DNA of 64,000 nt, from assembly GCF_007744255.1 (NCBI RefSeq), contig NZ_CP036267.1:5654001-5718000 (forward strand), in the 5' to 3' direction. Below, in pieces: positions 8,879-18,608 of the stretch (the first letter of the stretch is position 1; every line of letters starts with the position of its first letter). Source of the DNA: Thalassoglobus polymorphus (GTDB lineage: Bacteria > Planctomycetota > Planctomycetia > Planctomycetales > Planctomycetaceae). A program made the translations under genes and the position numbers. The notes under the pieces were generated by a model that did not search any database, was not told the DNA's origin, and saw only the letters and a program-made list of their open reading frames with translations.

Positions 8879-9330
8879 AGTCTTACCTTTTGTCGAATTT
8901 CGTCGATGCAATATGTACGGGTGACTCTGTGCCGAAGTTTCGTTGTGACATGTCTGATTGGCGAAAGACGATCTCATCCCGGACGGGAAGAATTGAGATT
9001 GCTGATCTGTTTAAGCGTTTATTCTTACGCTGCCCGGGACATCGTTCAAGCGAGCATGTCGGAATCCTGCCCAGATGTTGCGAGAAAGATCGCTGAGCAA
9101 AGGATACGAGTCGGTTTCCAGCGAGTTTCCCAGTCCTGTCAGCCAAAACTTGTCGCCGCAAGATCCTGGAAAGTCCTTGGTTCCAAATCATTAACAACGG
9201 AAACCTCTGATTTCGTGACAGTTCCTGACCTTGCTGTTTCCTTTTGCCCCATCATCACTCGTCATTCGGTGATTGAATTGCCAGCACTCCCTGATTGATC
9301 ACCACTTCTGATACGTTTTTCAAAACCCGG
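8879..9330. other. Intergenic spacer, no gene recognised
   Basis: About 450 bp between the PP2C gene and the Hsp70 gene, both on the minus strand. Open frames here are antisense, short and lack recognisable content. It presumably holds the Hsp70 promoter; I could not identify a heat-shock (CIRCE-type) inverted repeat. Confidence 0.4.
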
Positions 9331-11004
9331 CTAAGCGTTTCGGCCGTAAACCATTAAAGTAATATCATCATTTTGCGGGCGACCATCAGCATGCTTTCGG
9401 ACATCTTCCCGAATCGCTTTTCCGAGTTCCTCAACATCTGCTGAACTGTTGCTTATGAATTCTCTCAACCGATCCATTCCGTAAAGTTCGCTTTTGTGGT
9501 TCATCGCTTCGCTCACTCCATCAGTAAACAAAACAACTGTCTCCCCCGGCTCGAGAGTCCGCGAACGAGTCTCAAACGGATACCCTTCCAAGACTCCGAT
9601 CGGCAGGCCAATCGATTCGTCATCGAACTCTTCGACAGTGCCATCAGGCTTACGGAAAATGGGAGACATATGCCCCGAATTCACAACTGAGATTGTGTGA
9701 TTTTCGGTATCCAGAATGGTAAGAACGAAAGTGACAAAACGACCTTCGACCGCCTTGGCACACATGTGGTCATTGATCGAGCAAGCCGCTTCGCCCGCAT
9801 CGGTCACGAATTCGCTCGTACTGCGCACAACACTCGACATTCGCGACATGACCAGCGAGGCTGGAACTCCCTTCCCGGCCACATCTCCAAATGCCAGCCA
9901 GTACTTGCCATCGCGAGTTGGGAAAACATCATAGTAATCCCCGCCGACAGCTTGGGCAGCTTCATAAAATGCGAAGAAGCTATAGTCCGGCAAATCCGGC
10001 AGCGATTCGGGAAGCAGAGCCTGCTGAACATTCCTGGCGATGTCCATTTCGCTGTCTTGCTTCTGCTTATCGACAAACGATTGCAGCAGCCGAGCGCTTT
10101 CGTAAGACAACGCTGCTTGCCCAGCGACGGCGACCATGATTTCCAGGTCTTCGTTCTTGAACTGCATCATTGGGTTCTGTGTGTCGATATTGATGGCCCC
10201 GACCGGCTCACCCTGCAGGTCGAGCATGGGGACACACATCATCGAACGGATCGTCAGTGCCGAGATCGACTCACTTGCGTCAAAGCGAGAATCACTCGCA
10301 GCATCGGCCGAGAGGATCGCCTTCTTCTCATCGAGTACAGCGTTTAAAATCGTTCGACTCAGTTTGACGGTCGCATCTTCGCCTTCTCTGCGATGCTTCA
10401 TCGCTCGGGAATTCATTTTTCCCGTCTCAAGGTCTTTGAGTAAAATGCACCCTCGGTCAGCGGCAGGAAAAATTGTGAACAAGGCGTCCAGAATTTTTGG
10501 AAGAAGACTGTCGACCTCCAATGTTCCAGCCAAAGCTCTGCTGATTTCCAAGACCGCTTTCAACTTTTCTTGCGGACGCGAATCGAGGATGCCGAGCGTC
10601 GAGCTATCGAGCGACCCCATGATTGTTGAAGAACTGTCGTCCGAATCGTCAACCTGAATGGCCCCCATTTTAGCGGCATGCTGCATCACAGCGGACGAAG
10701 CGGAATCATCTTCGTCAAAATCGCTGTCAAATCGCATCAACATTGGGCCGAACTTTACTCGATCGTTCGGCTTGAGTTGTTGTGACCCTTCTAATCGCTG
10801 ACCGTTGAGAAATGTCCCGTTCCCACTTCCCAGGTCTTCAAGAATAAATGTCGCCCCATCTCGAATGACGTTGGCGTGCTTCCGCGAAACCATATTCGAT
10901 GGCAATTGAATATCGCATTCGGGAAGGCGACCAATCACCGTTTTATTCAGAGTCAACTCAAACGGCGTGGCCTGACCATCCTGAAGAAGCACCAGTCTAC
11001 TCAT
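9331..11004 (-). CDS. FHA-GAF-PP2C (SpoIIE/RsbU-type) serine phosphatase
   Basis: Cytoplasmic phosphatase of 557 residues. FHA domain at about 20-95 ([28 protein letters not shown]). GAF domain at about 145-300 ([25 protein letters not shown]). A helical linker ending [16 protein letters not shown], as in RsbU-like proteins. SpoIIE-type PP2C domain at about 335-555 with metal-binding [21 protein letters not shown] and LFTDGVSEA. RsbU-type enzymes dephosphorylate anti-sigma antagonists; no such partner is encoded nearby. GGAGAAA precedes the ATG. It shares its FHA-GAF front end with the kinase at 4354-6036, with the Hsp70/J-like pair lying between them. Confidence 0.92.
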   Translation of the reverse strand: MSRLVLLQDGQATPFELTLNKTVIGRLPECDIQLPSNMVSRKHANVIRDGATFILEDLGSGNGTFLNGQRLEGSQQLKPNDRVKFGPMLMRFDSDFDEDDSASSAVMQHAAKMGAIQVDDSDDSSSTIMGSLDSSTLGILDSRPQEKLKAVLEISRALAGTLEVDSLLPKILDALFTIFPAADRGCILLKDLETGKMNSRAMKHRREGEDATVKLSRTILNAVLDEKKAILSADAASDSRFDASESISALTIRSMMCVPMLDLQGEPVGAINIDTQNPMMQFKNEDLEIMVAVAGQAALSYESARLLQSFVDKQKQDSEMDIARNVQQALLPESLPDLPDYSFFAFYEAAQAVGGDYYDVFPTRDGKYWLAFGDVAGKGVPASLVMSRMSSVVRSTSEFVTDAGEAACSINDHMCAKAVEGRFVTFVLTILDTENHTISVVNSGHMSPIFRKPDGTVEEFDDESIGLPIGVLEGYPFETRSRTLEPGETVVLFTDGVSEAMNHKSELYGMDRLREFISNSSADVEELGKAIREDVRKHADGRPQNDDITLMVYGRNA

Positions 11005-11407
11005 AGTTCATTTCTCCGATCACCTCACGGTGAGAGCGCCCAATAATTGCGACAACAGCTTCGACTTTACCAGCTTTGAACAGATGGGGGTATCCCGACT
11101 CTCAACATTGCAATCTAAATTTCTGCATCGAATCGAGTGCAACGAGCCTCAGTGAACTGAAGAGTGACACTTCGAGTCAAATTTGAAAACTTCCTGCTTT
11201 TCATCCCCATGAACACTCCCCCACGACTCCCAAAGTCCGTTCGAGAGGAGAATTGATCCATCACATCAAAACATTGTTCGGGAACAATGGAGAGTCGAAG
11301 GCGTTCTGAAATACTTTTGTAATCCTCCTGCCCATGGAGGGTGCTTTTCACGCGGAAAAATCACACCCATCCACGAGGCTGAAGACGTACTTCAATTTCT
11401 AAAAAAC
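11005..11407. other. Intergenic spacer, no gene supported
   Basis: About 400 bp between two minus-strand genes. A 78-codon frame (11115-11351, minus) has no recognisable domain, no clear ribosome-binding site and a shuffled composition, so it is not called. Confidence 0.35.
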
Positions 11408-12688
11408 TCAGACCTTGAAGATTGTTTCGACGTTCCCTCTCAACACTTGTTTTCCGAAATCGATTGCCTGTGTCTCTGTCCAGCCGCGACCTGTCACAAA
11501 ATCTGAGGCGAGAACTTTGGCGAGAACGCGACGGTACATTCGAAACTTCGGAAGTGCGAACTCCAGCTTGTACATGTCGCTGTAGTAACCGATTTGCTTA
11601 TTTCGCGGCACAGCTTCCAGTCGGCTGCGCGTGTCGACTTCGATATAGGTCGGAATATTCGAGTACCACCAATGGCCGTTCGTCACAACATTCGGGAAGA
11701 TCCAGGAATAGCTGACGAGCTCTTGATTGCTGGTACTGCCGAGAACGGAAACTGGAAACGTGACGTTTGGAAACGCATTGAACAGCTGCTTGTATTGCAA
11801 CAGCGAAACACGTTTATCAAACAGATCCTGCCCTTGGTAAACGCCTCCCTCGTAGACTCTTCGATTGACGCCAATCATCAAATCGAACGGTAATCCATGT
11901 TCATCACACTGCTCTGCGAGTGTCCAGAATGCAAACGAGGAGAGCATTTCCTGTTCTGTCGATGTGAGTCGCTGACCTTTGACAGTTCGCTTGATGACCG
12001 CAGCTGCTGATCCAGCATCGACCTTCTGAGGAGAAAAGTTCGGCGGAATCGAAATCGCGCAGGCCTTGGCATTTTTCTCAACGAAGTGAGAGAAGATCTT
12101 GGCGATCGCTGCCCGGAAAGTTGAGGAGTCACCCACTTCGATTCCGGATGCTTCGTTCAGACGGTTGCGAACCGATTTCTTCAGGAAATGAAAAACAAGA
12201 TCATCTGTTCGCAAGCAAGGAACATAAATGTTCGTATCGAAGCCTTCGAGTTTGTCGTCAAAGTCGTTGGTCAAGAAGACTTTTTCGAGCTTACTCTTCT
12301 CCAGAACTTGCTGTTCCCAACTCTCTTCCGACATTTTCGCCAAAGCGGTGTCGTACAAACCTTCCCAGTTATCCGGGGTGATTCGGTCGTCGGTGAATCC
12401 GAAAAACTCTCGACACATTTCCAGTAGCCAGCTGACCTGAATCGTGTTGTCGAGGTCGCTGAGCTTTTCGACAAGCCGCCCCACTTTTGTTTTTGGGTCT
12501 AACCCATCTTCCTCAATTTGCGATTTCTCCAACCCGGCAGAATGAGCTAACTCTGTGTAGTAGTGGTAGCCCATAATATCCGCGAGCGTTTTTGACGGCG
12601 CCTCATGCGGATTGATGTGTGTGTGGGGGTCGATCAGAACCAGTTGTTCCAGTTCGTCGAAGAGTCTTTTTTCAAGTGAAGTCGTCAT
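11408..12688 (-). CDS. Glucuronate/uronate isomerase-like amidohydrolase-fold protein
   Basis: Resembles the UxaC family of metal-dependent uronate isomerases, which convert D-glucuronate or D-galacturonate to the keto-sugar. The metal-binding start of the barrel is LIDPHTHINPHEAP. Later landmarks are the WLLEMCREFFGF segment and the C-terminal GYYSDMYKLEFALPKFRMYR. The protein is about 426 residues, slightly shorter than E. coli UxaC (470). I prefer the ATG at 12688 (MTTSLEKRLF), which has TGGAAAC upstream; an ATG at 12733 would add 15 residues. It would fit downstream of the pectate lyase/symporter cluster at 50.4-54.4 kb, but the true substrate is not certain, since planctomycete members form a divergent branch. 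Confidence 0.72.
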   Translation of the reverse strand: MTTSLEKRLFDELEQLVLIDPHTHINPHEAPSKTLADIMGYHYYTELAHSAGLEKSQIEEDGLDPKTKVGRLVEKLSDLDNTIQVSWLLEMCREFFGFTDDRITPDNWEGLYDTALAKMSEESWEQQVLEKSKLEKVFLTNDFDDKLEGFDTNIYVPCLRTDDLVFHFLKKSVRNRLNEASGIEVGDSSTFRAAIAKIFSHFVEKNAKACAISIPPNFSPQKVDAGSAAAVIKRTVKGQRLTSTEQEMLSSFAFWTLAEQCDEHGLPFDLMIGVNRRVYEGGVYQGQDLFDKRVSLLQYKQLFNAFPNVTFPVSVLGSTSNQELVSYSWIFPNVVTNGHWWYSNIPTYIEVDTRSRLEAVPRNKQIGYYSDMYKLEFALPKFRMYRRVLAKVLASDFVTGRGWTETQAIDFGKQVLRGNVETIFKV

Positions 12689-12844
12689 GGTGTTTCCATC
12701 GGGATTGTCGATGTCTGCAACAAATTCATTCATCGTTGCAAATGGTCATACTATGAGATTGTGAGGACTGAGTGCACAGCCATCACACGAAGAACCAGTT
12801 TCGTCACTGGAGAACGGGACTTCAACCGTCAATCGCTTCGTTTT

Positions 12845-13321
12845 TCATGATCTGCGAAGCTTCCGCTCGAACTCGCTGAATCGATCTTGCGGACAAGTCA
12901 GCCGGATTCGACGCGAAGTGACCCCAGTCGATTCAATTTCCAGCTGAATTCGTTTTCCTGGAAGGACATCTGCCACCCGATCTGCCCATTCAATCAGGCA
13001 GATATTGTCTGCCCCCAGCAACTCGTCAGCCCCGAGCTCCAAAAACTCATCGATGTCGTTCAAGCGGTATGCATCGATATGACAGATTGGGACCGATCCT
13101 TCGTACTCCTGAATCAATACAAAAGTCGGGCTATGAACATCGTCCCGATCAATTCCGAACCCTTCAGCGATTGCCTGCGCCAAGTGCGTTTTGCCCGCTC
13201 CCAGGTTCCCAATCAACGCCACAACATCGCCCAACCGCAGCACGGATGCAAGCTGCTTTCCAAATGCCTGCGTTTCCTCCAGGGAATGAAGGTCAACGAC
13301 CATTTCGTCCATATTTTTCAT
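12845..13321 (-). CDS. tsaE: tRNA threonylcarbamoyladenosine synthesis ATPase TsaE
   Basis: Small ATPase that works with TsaB and TsaD to make the t6A modification at tRNA position 37. At 158 residues it has the normal length. The Walker A motif GNLGAGKTHLAQAIA, the VHSPTFVLIQEY segment, HIDAYRLNDIDEFLELG and LIEWADRV are all characteristic. It lies on the minus strand between the uronate isomerase-like gene and a giant secreted cytochrome; tsaB and tsaD are not in the window. Confidence 0.93.
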   Translation of the reverse strand: MKNMDEMVVDLHSLEETQAFGKQLASVLRLGDVVALIGNLGAGKTHLAQAIAEGFGIDRDDVHSPTFVLIQEYEGSVPICHIDAYRLNDIDEFLELGADELLGADNICLIEWADRVADVLPGKRIQLEIESTGVTSRRIRLTCPQDRFSEFERKLRRS

Positions 13322-13384
13322 CGACTCACGTCATCTCGTTAATTAAAACCGCAGCAACATTACTCTTGCCCTACCGCTTCTTCT

Positions 13385-16300
13385 TCACTTTACGAAGATA
13401 AACTCTTTTGAATTCAGCAGAACGTGGCAGTAGTCGGTCCAGACTGGGACAGCGTTGAGGTCGGTTTTGAGTTCCGCTGCCTGGGCACTTAAAAACGCTT
13501 CTCCAAGTGCCAGTTCTTCATCGTTGGGTGGTCGTGAATAAGCTTGCTGGAAGAGGATTGCTATCTTGTCTGCGGGAGATGAATCGGGGTTGTCTTTCAG
13601 GAGTCGCGCAGCCCATTTTTGTGATTGATCGACCACTAACGGATTGTTCATTAACGCCAGCGCCTGAGCCGGGACATTAGAAACATTGCGACGGCCAGTC
13701 GAGGAGTGTGGGTTGGGGAAGTCAAACGCCTGAAAGAATGGTTCCGGGAAATTACGCCGGACCGACAGATACAAACTTCGGCGGCCGTTTCCGTCAATCG
13801 GTCCAGATTTTGAGGGTCGCCCTCGACCTTCAAGGAAGGCAGTCAGGTGAATCGGAACACTCGGCCCGTACATTTGTGAATCCAAAGTGCCTGCAACCTT
13901 CAAAATCGAATCGCGAATCGCTTCTCCTTCGAGCCGTTTAACATTCATACGATGCAGCAGCACGTTCTTCGGATCAACGTCAACAATTCGCGGATCTGCA
14001 CTGGTTGCACTCGACATTCGGTACGTCGCAGAAAGGAGAATTTTTCGGTGAACCGCTTTGAGTGACCATTGATTCTGAACAAGCTCATTGGCCAGCCAGT
14101 CAAGCAATTCCGGGTGAGAGGGACGTTGCCCAAGATGCCCAAAGTCATTCGGAGTCGGACAGATTCCGACACCGAAGTAATGATGCCAGATTCGATTTAC
14201 AATCACGCGGGGAAGAATCGGTGTACTCTGCGGATCGACCATTTGTTCCGCAAGCTGCAACCGTCCACTTCCAGAGTCCGTGACACTTTCTCCATGAAAG
14301 ACTTCCAGAAATCGGCGTGGAACCGTCTCACCTTTTTTCGTCCAATTCCCCCGAATGAAGACGTATTCATCAGCCGCTGTCCCATCCAGAAGTGCGGGAG
14401 TTGTCGCGGAAACGAAATCAATCTCCTCGATGATCGCGTTCCGTTGCTTTTGATTCACTCTGGCTGTTTTTGCCAACTCTTTTTTTGCCTCTTTTGAAGA
14501 GAGACCAAACAGTTGCGGATGCCGATTGATATCGGCCAAGGCCTGTCTCGACTGCGAGGATTGGAATTGTTTTTGAATGATCTTTACAAGTTGCTCAAGC
14601 GTCACATCGTCCAAAGAAAGAATCTCTTGCGCGATGTTCATCGAGAGTGGATCCGTCCCCTTGAGTAATTGCTTCGCGTCCTCAAGGCTATCCGCCTGAA
14701 TCACCGCCTGAACAGCAAAGCTTTTCTTTCCAACAGGAACAAACTCCAGATGGGCTCCATGCCCTTCATAGCCGGTCACATCATGGGTGATCCAATGCCA
14801 GTTCTCGTTGGCTGGATGAGTTTTCGTTAGCTTCTTGTGAAGTGGCCCCCTGACTAGAATGTGAGAATCGACCGCTGCATAGGTGTTTACCTCCCCACGG
14901 ACAAAGGAGTAGATTTTCCCACTGGTGATTTCAAATGTGGGAGTACGAAGCAGACGTCCACTTCGCTTCCAGGCTTGCAGCGCTCCTGGCTCTCCCTGAG
15001 TTCCCTTCGGTTCAGTCAGTCGATTCCACAATGGATACCACTCGATTCGTTTACTTCCCGATCCATTAGAACCGTATCGATAACCGGGACCAGTCGGAAT
15101 CAACTCCTCAGCTCTGAAGAAATTGTCGAACGAATCCGGACCAGGCAGCTTCGAATTCTTCGCGACGATCTCGTTTGCCTGTCGCTTCACTTTCGCAGAG
15201 TTGAATTCTTTGCTCACACAGAGTTGAGACCACAGAATGAGAGGGTCGTTTTCATCTCTTTTTGATGAAAGGTCATTCGCCCACATTGCCAAGATCGATG
15301 GATTCAGCTTCGCTTCACTCGCTGCCTGCCTGACTGCAGGAGAAGTCTTTGCAAATCGGTGAGTAGGATCTGGCGTGGCGAGAGTCGGCGTTGAATTACT
15401 CGAAAAGACAATCTGATCGACACCGATGTTCCCCCACCCACCCTGTTCGTTATCAACGATTTGAAGTTGAGAAATTCGCCCGAGATACGTGGAAACGTCC
15501 CAGCGAACCGGGCTCATCAAGTTGCTGTTCTTTCCAGTCGCTGAGAGAACAGGTTGACCATCGATCAGAAGATTGACGCACGTTTTCCCAAGGTGATTGC
15601 CACCGCCAATGAGCATCTCAATGAAACGATGCTGGACCGTAAATTCTTTCGAAGTAAGCGTTCCTGTTGCCCGGTCTCCTTTTCCACCCCGCCGCTTATA
15701 GTGGGAATTCACAAAGTATTTCCCTGAAGCACCGACGTTGCCTTGATACGCAGGGAGTTGTTCTTGTGTCACAGGAGTGCTTCCGAAAGCCTGACCAGTG
15801 ACGGTCCAGTTTTCATATGTTCCCGACTCAAAGTCTTCAAAGACGACGCTTTCGAATTCCGGCTGCCCCACCTCTGACTGAAGCACTACTCTGGCAGCAA
15901 GTAGATAGTCATCCAACCGGTCAATCACCGGTCTTGCGAGTTTCAGTTTGACACCTTGAACTTGCTGACGTGCTGTTCGATCAAGTTGATTGATCCGTTC
16001 AGAGAGCGGTTCGTTTTTGAGCATCGTCTCGAACCTCGCCTGCTGATATGACGAGCTTTGCAGAAAGCCTTGCAATGCGTAGTAGTCTTTCTGTCGAATG
16101 GGATCGAATTTATGATCATGACAACGCGCACAAGAAACGGTTAAACCAAGGAACGCTTTTGAATAAACATCAATCATATTGTCAAAGCGTTCAGCTTCCT
16201 CCTGGCGGATATCAACAGGAGAGTGAACCCATTCCCCGAACAGCCAGAATCCGGTTCCAATGATCGATTCATTGGCTCCGGTCTGTTCATTTTGGCGCAC

Positions 16301-17212
16301 CTGATAATTCGTTTTTGCAGTCAGCAAATCTCCGGCAACGTGCTCAACGACAAATTGATCAAACGGGACATCTCGATTCAGTGCCCGGATCACGTAATCA
16401 CGATAATGCCAGGCGTTGGCGACATCGAAGTCAAATTCATGTCCCCGCGATTCCGCATAGCGCACAACGTCGAGCCAGTGCCGCCCCCAACGTTCACCAA
16501 AATGCGGCGACTCCAGAAGATGATCAACCACTTTCTCGAAAGCACGGTCGCTTTCATCGCTTAGAAAATCCTCCACTTCTTGAATAGAAGGGGGAAGCCC
16601 TATGACATCCAGATAGACTCGGCGAATCCAGGTGCGTCGGTCCACTTCCTGTGCAGGAGAGAGTTGCTGCGATTGAAGCTTCTGGAGAACAAAGTGATCG
16701 ATCCCGTTACGAGTCCAGCTGGAATCGTCAACGTTCGGCAGCTCAACCGGTTTGAGTGGTTGAAACGACCAATGCTCTGCCCGTTCTTTCAGATTGAAAA
16801 CATCACTCGAAGTCGCTGAGACGACCTCATCAGCTGGCCAGGGAGCACCCAGCTTGACCCATTCTGTAAGGAGATCGATTTCTTTTTGTGGGAGTTTTCC
16901 ATCCGGCGGCATTTGATAGCCGTCCGGGTCGTACTTGAGTGCTTGTAAGAGCTCTCCCTGATTAACTTTTCCAGGAACAACTGCGGGACCTGTGTCTCCA
17001 CCTTTGATTGCAAACTCGCGAGAGTCCAGGCGCAGCGACGCCTCTTGAATTTCTGCCCCGTGACATTCCTGACAACGCTCTACCAGAATGGGTCGAATTT
17101 TCTTTTCAAAGAATTCAAGCTGTGCAGGCTCGAATGTCGTTTCTTCAGAGAAGACAGGACGACAAACGAGCAGGCACGAAATGAACAAAAGGCAGCAATT
17201 TGAATACGTCAT
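13385..17212 (-). CDS. Planctomycete c-type cytochrome / DUF1549 / DUF1553 secreted protein
   Basis: Exported protein of about 1275 residues. A signal peptide (MTYSNCCLLFISCLLVCRPVFS) is followed by a PSCyt1 haem region with CQECHG and MPPDGKLPQ, then DUF1549 (ERWGRHWLDVVRYAESRG, with CARCHDHKFDP). A beta-sandwich insert follows (FEDFESGTYENWTVTGQAFG ... IGVDQIVF), resembling the module seen in planctomycete levanase-like proteins. The C-terminus is DUF1553 (RVIVNRIWHHYFGVGI, PSHPELLDWLA, SLYLSVRRNFPEPFFQAFDFP). The family is abundant in planctomycetes and suspected to act in polysaccharide or sulfated-glycan handling, without proof. Starts at 17260 or 17308 are possible; 17212 gives the cleanest signal peptide. 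Nearby there is no DUF1501 partner for it; instead it is followed by tsaE. Confidence 0.88.
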   Translation of the reverse strand: MTYSNCCLLFISCLLVCRPVFSEETTFEPAQLEFFEKKIRPILVERCQECHGAEIQEASLRLDSREFAIKGGDTGPAVVPGKVNQGELLQALKYDPDGYQMPPDGKLPQKEIDLLTEWVKLGAPWPADEVVSATSSDVFNLKERAEHWSFQPLKPVELPNVDDSSWTRNGIDHFVLQKLQSQQLSPAQEVDRRTWIRRVYLDVIGLPPSIQEVEDFLSDESDRAFEKVVDHLLESPHFGERWGRHWLDVVRYAESRGHEFDFDVANAWHYRDYVIRALNRDVPFDQFVVEHVAGDLLTAKTNYQVRQNEQTGANESIIGTGFWLFGEWVHSPVDIRQEEAERFDNMIDVYSKAFLGLTVSCARCHDHKFDPIRQKDYYALQGFLQSSSYQQARFETMLKNEPLSERINQLDRTARQQVQGVKLKLARPVIDRLDDYLLAARVVLQSEVGQPEFESVVFEDFESGTYENWTVTGQAFGSTPVTQEQLPAYQGNVGASGKYFVNSHYKRRGGKGDRATGTLTSKEFTVQHRFIEMLIGGGNHLGKTCVNLLIDGQPVLSATGKNSNLMSPVRWDVSTYLGRISQLQIVDNEQGGWGNIGVDQIVFSSNSTPTLATPDPTHRFAKTSPAVRQAASEAKLNPSILAMWANDLSSKRDENDPLILWSQLCVSKEFNSAKVKRQANEIVAKNSKLPGPDSFDNFFRAEELIPTGPGYRYGSNGSGSKRIEWYPLWNRLTEPKGTQGEPGALQAWKRSGRLLRTPTFEITSGKIYSFVRGEVNTYAAVDSHILVRGPLHKKLTKTHPANENWHWITHDVTGYEGHGAHLEFVPVGKKSFAVQAVIQADSLEDAKQLLKGTDPLSMNIAQEILSLDDVTLEQLVKIIQKQFQSSQSRQALADINRHPQLFGLSSKEAKKELAKTARVNQKQRNAIIEEIDFVSATTPALLDGTAADEYVFIRGNWTKKGETVPRRFLEVFHGESVTDSGSGRLQLAEQMVDPQSTPILPRVIVNRIWHHYFGVGICPTPNDFGHLGQRPSHPELLDWLANELVQNQWSLKAVHRKILLSATYRMSSATSADPRIVDVDPKNVLLHRMNVKRLEGEAIRDSILKVAGTLDSQMYGPSVPIHLTAFLEGRGRPSKSGPIDGNGRRSLYLSVRRNFPEPFFQAFDFPNPHSSTGRRNVSNVPAQALALMNNPLVVDQSQKWAARLLKDNPDSSPADKIAILFQQAYSRPPNDEELALGEAFLSAQAAELKTDLNAVPVWTDYCHVLLNSKEFIFVK

Positions 17213-17312
17213 GAACAGGCGTAGGCTTGGGAGGCGGGCAATAAAACTCTCATCCTGCATTGTAGCGCAGAGATCCGTCTCGCGACAATCCCGCACAACG
17301 CCAGCCACCTGC

Positions 17313-18359
17313 TCAGAATTCGCCGATCACTTCCCCATCACTTTTCTGACCGAGCCAGCGGAATGTGTTGTAGTCGATGTTTTCACTCAAAAAGTGAACG
17401 GACCCATCCGCCATTAGAAACTGAATCCCGCCGACGTGGCTGGAGGAAAAGTTCACAATGTGATTGGTAGTGTTCGGCGTATGGTGCATAACCATTCCAC
17501 CTCCCATTCCGCCGCCGCCCATGCCTCCTCCCATTGCCATCGATTGGCCGACATGTCCAAGCACGAGGGACGCTGGCCCTTCGTCTGCCATCATCATCAT
17601 TCCTGCAGGACGCATCACACCGGGGATGGCTGCGTACCAGGTGGAATCTGCCAGAACATCTGAAGTTGTAGATGGAAAACGATGAACAGCTTTTCTCTCG
17701 CCCACCATCATGGTCTGCGAGAGCCCATCGGTCACATCGCGAAAGCGAACGCTGCTGTTCCGATAGAACATTCCAGCTGGATTCGGTTGGCCCGGCGACA
17801 TCGTGACACTCCCGTATCCATAAACACCGACGTAATTCGCTTTCGGAAGCTCATAGTCATTCGAACCATCATTCACAGTGAATTTCTCAGCGCCTGGATC
17901 TGATGGGCACGTAAAAACTGAGAGAGACTGCTGAGCGGTTGCAAGGTTGCTCGCCTGAGTCGAATCCAGATTCAGGTCGAGACTGTTGTACAAAGGGGAC
18001 TGCTCCAACTGAGGAAGAATCATGACTCCCCAGGCAAAGTTCGGCCCGACTTCTACCGAGGCAGCCGCAGTCGAGCTGACACCACGAGTGATGTACCCAG
18101 GTGGAAGCGTACCGAATGTATCGTGATAGTTGTGAAGCGCAACGCCCAGTTGCTTCAAATTGTTTTTACACTGTGAACGTCGCGCCGCTTCGCGTGCCTG
18201 CTGAACTGCTGGCAATAATAACGCGACCAGAATTGCAATGATCGCGATGACAACAAGTAGCTCAATCAGAGTAAAGCCAGATTTCGTTTGACGGGCCTTC
18301 AAACAATTGAGTGATTGCTGCCCCTGCGAAGAATCCTTTTCATGTGATGAATCGCTCAT
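17313..18359 (-). CDS. DUF1559 prepilin-like secreted protein
   Basis: Pseudopilin-like surface protein of 348 residues. A short basic N-region precedes the prepilin cleavage/methylation motif GFTLIELLVVIAIIAILVAL, then QQAREAARRSQCKNNLKQLG, the hallmark of the DUF1559 family. The C-terminus carries the usual IQFLMADGSVHFLSENID. There is a methionine- and glycine-rich low-complexity stretch (GQSMAMGGGMGGGGMGGGM). The start assigned is the ATG at 18359 (MSDSSHEKDSS); it and the next few codons lie inside a dispersed repeat of family B, which is unusual. Planctomycetes have many such proteins, and their function is unknown. Confidence 0.9.
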   Translation of the reverse strand: MSDSSHEKDSSQGQQSLNCLKARQTKSGFTLIELLVVIAIIAILVALLLPAVQQAREAARRSQCKNNLKQLGVALHNYHDTFGTLPPGYITRGVSSTAAASVEVGPNFAWGVMILPQLEQSPLYNSLDLNLDSTQASNLATAQQSLSVFTCPSDPGAEKFTVNDGSNDYELPKANYVGVYGYGSVTMSPGQPNPAGMFYRNSSVRFRDVTDGLSQTMMVGERKAVHRFPSTTSDVLADSTWYAAIPGVMRPAGMMMMADEGPASLVLGHVGQSMAMGGGMGGGGMGGGMVMHHTPNTTNHIVNFSSSHVGGIQFLMADGSVHFLSENIDYNTFRWLGQKSDGEVIGEF

Positions 18360-18400
18360 CTCCACGAAACAGGATGCGTACATTTTTCTCAAAGATACTC
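18338..18400 (-). repeat. Dispersed repeat family B, partial copy at the DUF1559 start
   Basis: The stretch TTTTCATGTGATGAATCGC followed by TCCACGAAACAGGATGCGTACAT closely matches 39470-39525 (TTTTCATGTCATGAATCGC, TCCACGAGACAGAACGCATACAT). It covers the start codon and first residues of the DUF1559 gene. A family A element follows 30 bp further on, as it also does at 39.5 kb. Confidence 0.7.
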
Positions 18401-18429
18401 TAAGACTCACGAGATTCCTCCAGTTATTC

Positions 18430-18510
18430 AGAACTGATCCTGAAACCTGAACTTGTGCTCTCAAACACTGAGAAAAGTCATCATTCCACAAGTTTCCGGA
18501 CTGGTTCTAA
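18430..18510 (+). repeat. Dispersed 81-bp imperfect palindrome, family A copy 1
   Basis: Begins AGAACTGATCCTGAAACC and ends GTTTCCGGACTGGTTCTAA; the two ends are imperfect inverted repeats. An inner CTCTCAA/TTGAGA-like dyad (here CTCTCAAACACTGAGA) lies in the middle. Highly similar copies lie at 26845-26925, 32982-33062 and 39529-39608. Confidence 0.8.
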
Positions 18511-18608
18511 GGCGTGCAACATCATCGATGCGCAGCGAAAGACGAGAACTGTCGATGCGATCCAAAACCGGGGACGGTTTTAGATTCAGCAGAAGCGATC
18601 GAGAGAGT

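Noticed and set aside
9697-10347. Plus-strand frame of 216 codons inside the PP2C gene
   Set aside because: Antisense shadow of the FHA-GAF-PP2C gene with no domain content.
11115-11351. Minus-strand frame of 78 codons
   Set aside because: No convincing start signal or family content; left as spacer.
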